Shown here piece by piece: positions 4,743-6,893 of a DNA stretch of 6,893 nucleotides. Position numbers and translations under genes: made by a program. Positions within the stretch are counted from its first letter, which is position 1, and each line of letters begins with the position of its first letter. Where the stretch lies: assembly GCA_937944065.1 (NCBI GenBank), contig CALDZS010000034.1, positions 1-6,893 of the forward strand, written 5' to 3'. The stretch is from an uncultured Amylibacter sp. (lineage in GTDB: Bacteria > Pseudomonadota > Alphaproteobacteria > Rhodobacterales > Rhodobacteraceae). A model generated the notes under the pieces. That model did no database searches and was not told the DNA's origin. It saw only the letters and a list, made by a program, of their open reading frames with translations.

Positions 4743-6239
4743 TCAGTGCGCGCGCGCAAGTAAACGGTTGCTTAAAAGACCCAATATGCAAATGGCAAAG
4801 CCTGCACCCAGTACCATCACACAGATCACCAGCAACTGATCATATTTGTGAATTTTCTCAGCCGCACTAAACAGGCTTACCCACGGGTCAACTGAACCAG
4901 TTACCCAATCCGCGCCACGAAACATGTAGGCCGCCGCACCTGTCAGCGCCACAATCCACGTCGCGAAATACGCCCAGCGCGGCACGATCCAACCCGCAAA
5001 GGCCAGAACCAAAATTGGTGTTAAGAACATAGACGCGGTTCCAGACACAGCCACAGCATCAAACAGTACGGTCAGTGCTTTCGCCCCTGCCCCAACGGCC
5101 TCGCCCGCAGCGTTTGCCGCTTTGCTCGCCTCTTGCGCCCATTGAATGGCCAGCGTCAACGCGCCGCCTGTGACCGCAAACCCCAACATCGCCAATCGCC
5201 CGTTCCAAACGGTGCGCGCCATCAAGCTTACCTCGTCGATGACCAATCTTGCAGACGATGCCAACGCACTGTCCAAGGTCGACAGCGCCGATACCAACAG
5301 CGATGCCGCAATCAAGAAGTAAACGAAGGGCCCAAACATTGCGGCCCAACTGCCCAGCAATTGCCCGCTATACTCTTGACCGACAACAAATGCTTGGATG
5401 CCAAACAGACCAAAGCCAAAGATACAGGCCGCTGACAGTAAAAACGCCAGAACAAAGCTTTTGCGCGTTGTGGATTGATCTGCCAAGAACCCGCGATCCA
5501 TCATCACTGGATCATGCACAGGATACGAAAACACTTGCAAGAATGCGACCACGAACAGAACCCAGCCTGCGCGCGCGCCAGCTTTGCCTTCGGATGTTAG
5601 GACTTCGCCGAATGAAAAATTATCGCCCGTGATCATAACTACAAATGCCAGCACGAAAACGATCAGAAAGATTAGCATCTGCACAACATCTGTGCGCAAA
5701 CTTGCCCGCAGACCGCCCATGGTTGAATAGACCAAACCCACGATAGCCAATGCAATGATCGAAGCGGTGCTTGCGAATGATACGTCCGGAAAGGCTGCCG
5801 CAAAGATCAGCCCGACAACGATCAAGTTCGAAAACACTTCGGACAACAAACGCAGCGCGATGATGACATTATAGGTCCCATGACCCAACAGCCCGAACCG
5901 CTCGCCCAACCAATGCTGTACCGAACCAACATGATCTTCGCGCAGTCGATTAACGATATATGCGCCTGTTAGAAAGCTTATATAATAGGCGGTATAGGCC
6001 AGCACCCCAGCAATACCATAGAAATATCCAAGGATCGCGGCATTCATCAACGAGCGCGCAAATATCCATGTCGTCACTTGGCTGAGGACCAATGTCCACA
6101 ATCCCGGCTCTTGGCCCGATGCGGCCGTGCCTTCGAAAAATCCATCCACTGACACTCGTCTCGGTGCCATCGCCAAACTGACAATTGTCACCAAACAGAC
6201 AAAACCAACCAGTGCCCACGGGCTTGCGAAAAAAGACAT
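4743..6239 (-). CDS. Sodium:solute symporter family protein (SSS, LeuT fold)
   Basis: 498 aa with about 13 hydrophobic segments spread over the whole chain. This is the size and layout of the SSS/SLC5 family, which uses the sodium gradient to import sugars, amino acids, organic acids or osmolytes. Family marks: YSTMGGLRASLRTDVVQ (171-187), matching the GG(L/I)xA(V/S)xxTDxxQ signature, and SALSTLDSALASSARL (317-332), the helix that carries the serine/threonine of the Na2 sodium site. An Ala-rich stretch, SKAANAAGEAVGAGAKA (372-388), joins two later helices. The ATG start has GGGGAG 7 nt upstream (complement of 6247-6252). The gene follows a LysR-type regulator on the same strand after 125 bp and precedes the ABC ATPase by 66 bp, so the last two may be co-transcribed. 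The substrate cannot be told from these motifs. Confidence 0.92.
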   Translation of the reverse strand: MSFFASPWALVGFVCLVTIVSLAMAPRRVSVDGFFEGTAASGQEPGLWTLVLSQVTTWIFARSLMNAAILGYFYGIAGVLAYTAYYISFLTGAYIVNRLREDHVGSVQHWLGERFGLLGHGTYNVIIALRLLSEVFSNLIVVGLIFAAAFPDVSFASTASIIALAIVGLVYSTMGGLRASLRTDVVQMLIFLIVFVLAFVVMITGDNFSFGEVLTSEGKAGARAGWVLFVVAFLQVFSYPVHDPVMMDRGFLADQSTTRKSFVLAFLLSAACIFGFGLFGIQAFVVGQEYSGQLLGSWAAMFGPFVYFLIAASLLVSALSTLDSALASSARLVIDEVSLMARTVWNGRLAMLGFAVTGGALTLAIQWAQEASKAANAAGEAVGAGAKALTVLFDAVAVSGTASMFLTPILVLAFAGWIVPRWAYFATWIVALTGAAAYMFRGADWVTGSVDPWVSLFSAAEKIHKYDQLLVICVMVLGAGFAICILGLLSNRLLARAH

Positions 6240-6246
6240 GGAAAAT

Positions 6247-6252
6247 CTCCCC
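6247..6252 (-). promoter_or_regulatory. Ribosome binding site of the symporter gene
   Basis: GGGGAG on the minus strand, 7 nt before the ATG at 6239. It fixes the start of the symporter. Confidence 0.7.
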
Positions 6253-6298
6253 GAATACCATCCGCACCGCCTCTATCAGATCGCACTCAAAAGCAAGT

Positions 6299-6313
6299 AT
6301 TTAGTTCTAACAT
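6299..6313. promoter_or_regulatory. Possible LysR-type box upstream of the symporter
   Basis: ATTTAGTTCTAACAT contains the dyad TTAG-TT-CTAA (6301-6310) and fits a T-N11-A spacing (T6300, A6312), the loose consensus of LysR-family sites. It lies about 60 bp before the symporter start. The motif is degenerate and can occur by chance. Confidence 0.25.
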
Positions 6314-6321
6314 CTGCGTGA

Positions 6322-6344
6322 TGCAGCGAGCTCGATACGCTGCA
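6322..6344. repeat. 7-bp hairpin between the LysR gene and the symporter
   Basis: TGCAGCG (6322-6328) and CGCTGCA (6338-6344) form a perfect 7-bp stem with a 9-nt loop. An outer pair CTAAC (6307-6311) / GTTAG (6356-6360) encloses it. It lies just after the LysR stop in the reading direction. No T-run follows, so it is not a classical terminator; it could be a weak terminator, a 3' stabiliser or an operator. Confidence 0.45.
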
Positions 6345-6364
6345 CATCTGTCGAAGTTAGGATT

Positions 6365-6893
6365 CTATTTGGGGGACAAATATGTGCTCAAATGATCGAC
6401 CAGCAATTGAATTAACCCTTTTCTAGGCGCACTGGTTGGCCACTCGGCATAGACATCAATTGCATCCAATTCCCAATCAGGCAAAACAACAGCGATCTTG
6501 CCGGCCGCAATGTCATCTGCTGCCAGCAATTCAGGGACAACCGCAATCCCAGCGCCCGTAAGAACCAGATGATGCAAGGCCCGCGCATCATTGGTATTGA
6601 TCTGAGAGTTTGTTTTCAGCGTGACTGACGCTTTGCCGTGCCGTGAGAATGTTGGTTTAATATGAAACACTGGCGACAGTTCCAACCAATTCCAATCGGC
6701 CACGTCCTCTGGGTTTTGCGGCGTTGGTTTTCCCCCTAGATATTCTGCCGATCCAATCAGGCTGCGTTTCGCGCTGAACAAGGTTTTCGATGTCAGAGGC
6801 CGTTTGCGATTAACACCCATTCTAATCGCCAAATCAAAACCACCATCGATCAATTCTTGGCGTGCATCTGAAAAACCCAAAGAAAGATTTATA
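6365..6893 (-). CDS. LysR-family transcriptional regulator, C-terminal part (cut by right edge)
   Basis: 175 residues of the effector-binding half are visible; the N-terminal winged helix-turn-helix lies beyond the right edge. The frame stays open to the last base. Upstream of the TTG at 6880 it reads INLS before LGFSDARQELIDGGFDLAIR, so that TTG is a leucine codon and not the start. The motif (x)DLIDGGFDLAIRMG is the usual strand-turn-strand of LysR substrate-binding domains. GSAEYLGGKPTPQNPEDVAD (about position 60 of the visible part) matches the 'A-S-P-x-Y-L-x-x-x-G-x-P-x-x-P-x-D-L' stretch, and LVLTGAGIAVVPELLAADDI matches the later 'V-x-x-G-x-G-I-x-x-L-P' segment. It ends with a typical LVDHLSTYLSPK tail. 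It is on the same strand as the symporter and may control it, though LysR genes more often face away from their target. The effector is unknown. Confidence 0.9.
   Translation of the reverse strand, partial: INLSLGFSDARQELIDGGFDLAIRMGVNRKRPLTSKTLFSAKRSLIGSAEYLGGKPTPQNPEDVADWNWLELSPVFHIKPTFSRHGKASVTLKTNSQINTNDARALHHLVLTGAGIAVVPELLAADDIAAGKIAVVLPDWELDAIDVYAEWPTSAPRKGLIQLLVDHLSTYLSPK

Noticed and set aside
5133..5435. Plus-strand ORFs opposite the symporter
   Set aside because: They overlap a long gene with clear family motifs; the translations are low-complexity Arg/Gln-rich shadows.
6365..6880. LysR fragment starting at the TTG at 6880
   Set aside because: The frame continues to the window edge with residues that fit the domain (INLS before LGFSD), so the TTG is internal.

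Overview
The window looks like a chromosomal piece of an alphaproteobacterium of the Rhodobacteraceae (marine Roseobacter type). This rests on the TatA, TatB and TatC sequences, on a DUF815 ATPase directly behind tatC, on a LytM/NlpD-type peptidase end nearby, and on a moderate GC content. It is an inference from remembered family patterns; no search was run. All genes lie on the minus strand except a 21-codon gene end on the plus strand at the left edge.

Reading in the direction of transcription (right to left): (1) the C-terminal part of a LysR-type regulator, cut by the right edge; (2) a complete sodium:solute symporter (SSS/SLC5 fold) with a strong RBS; (3) 66 bp further, an FbpC-like ABC transporter ATPase with a TOBE-type C-terminal domain and no permease or binding protein in the window; (4) a 285-bp intergenic region with several direct and inverted repeats, AT-rich next to tatA and more GC-rich next to the ABC gene; (5) a compact tatA-tatB-tatC-DUF815 operon, whose last three genes are joined by 4-nt start/stop overlaps; (6) 19 bp further, an AT-rich gene for a secreted protein with one clear, and a second likely, pilus/secretin N-terminal (CpaC-N-like) domain but no secretin channel. 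(7) Converging on it from the left edge is the 3' end of a LytM-family gene.

The Tat genes encode the translocase that exports folded proteins: TatA forms the pore-type oligomer, and TatB and TatC form the receptor. The DUF815 ATPase is a co-expressed partner of unknown role. The symporter and ABC ATPase may form a second transport-related unit, but their substrates cannot be read from sequence.

Points most worth a second look: the secretin-less CpaC-N-like gene wedged between DUF815 and the LytM gene; the repeat-rich tatA upstream region; the Phe replacing the first His of the LytM HxH motif; the orphan FbpC-like ATPase beside a symporter; and the histone-H1-like tail of TatB.
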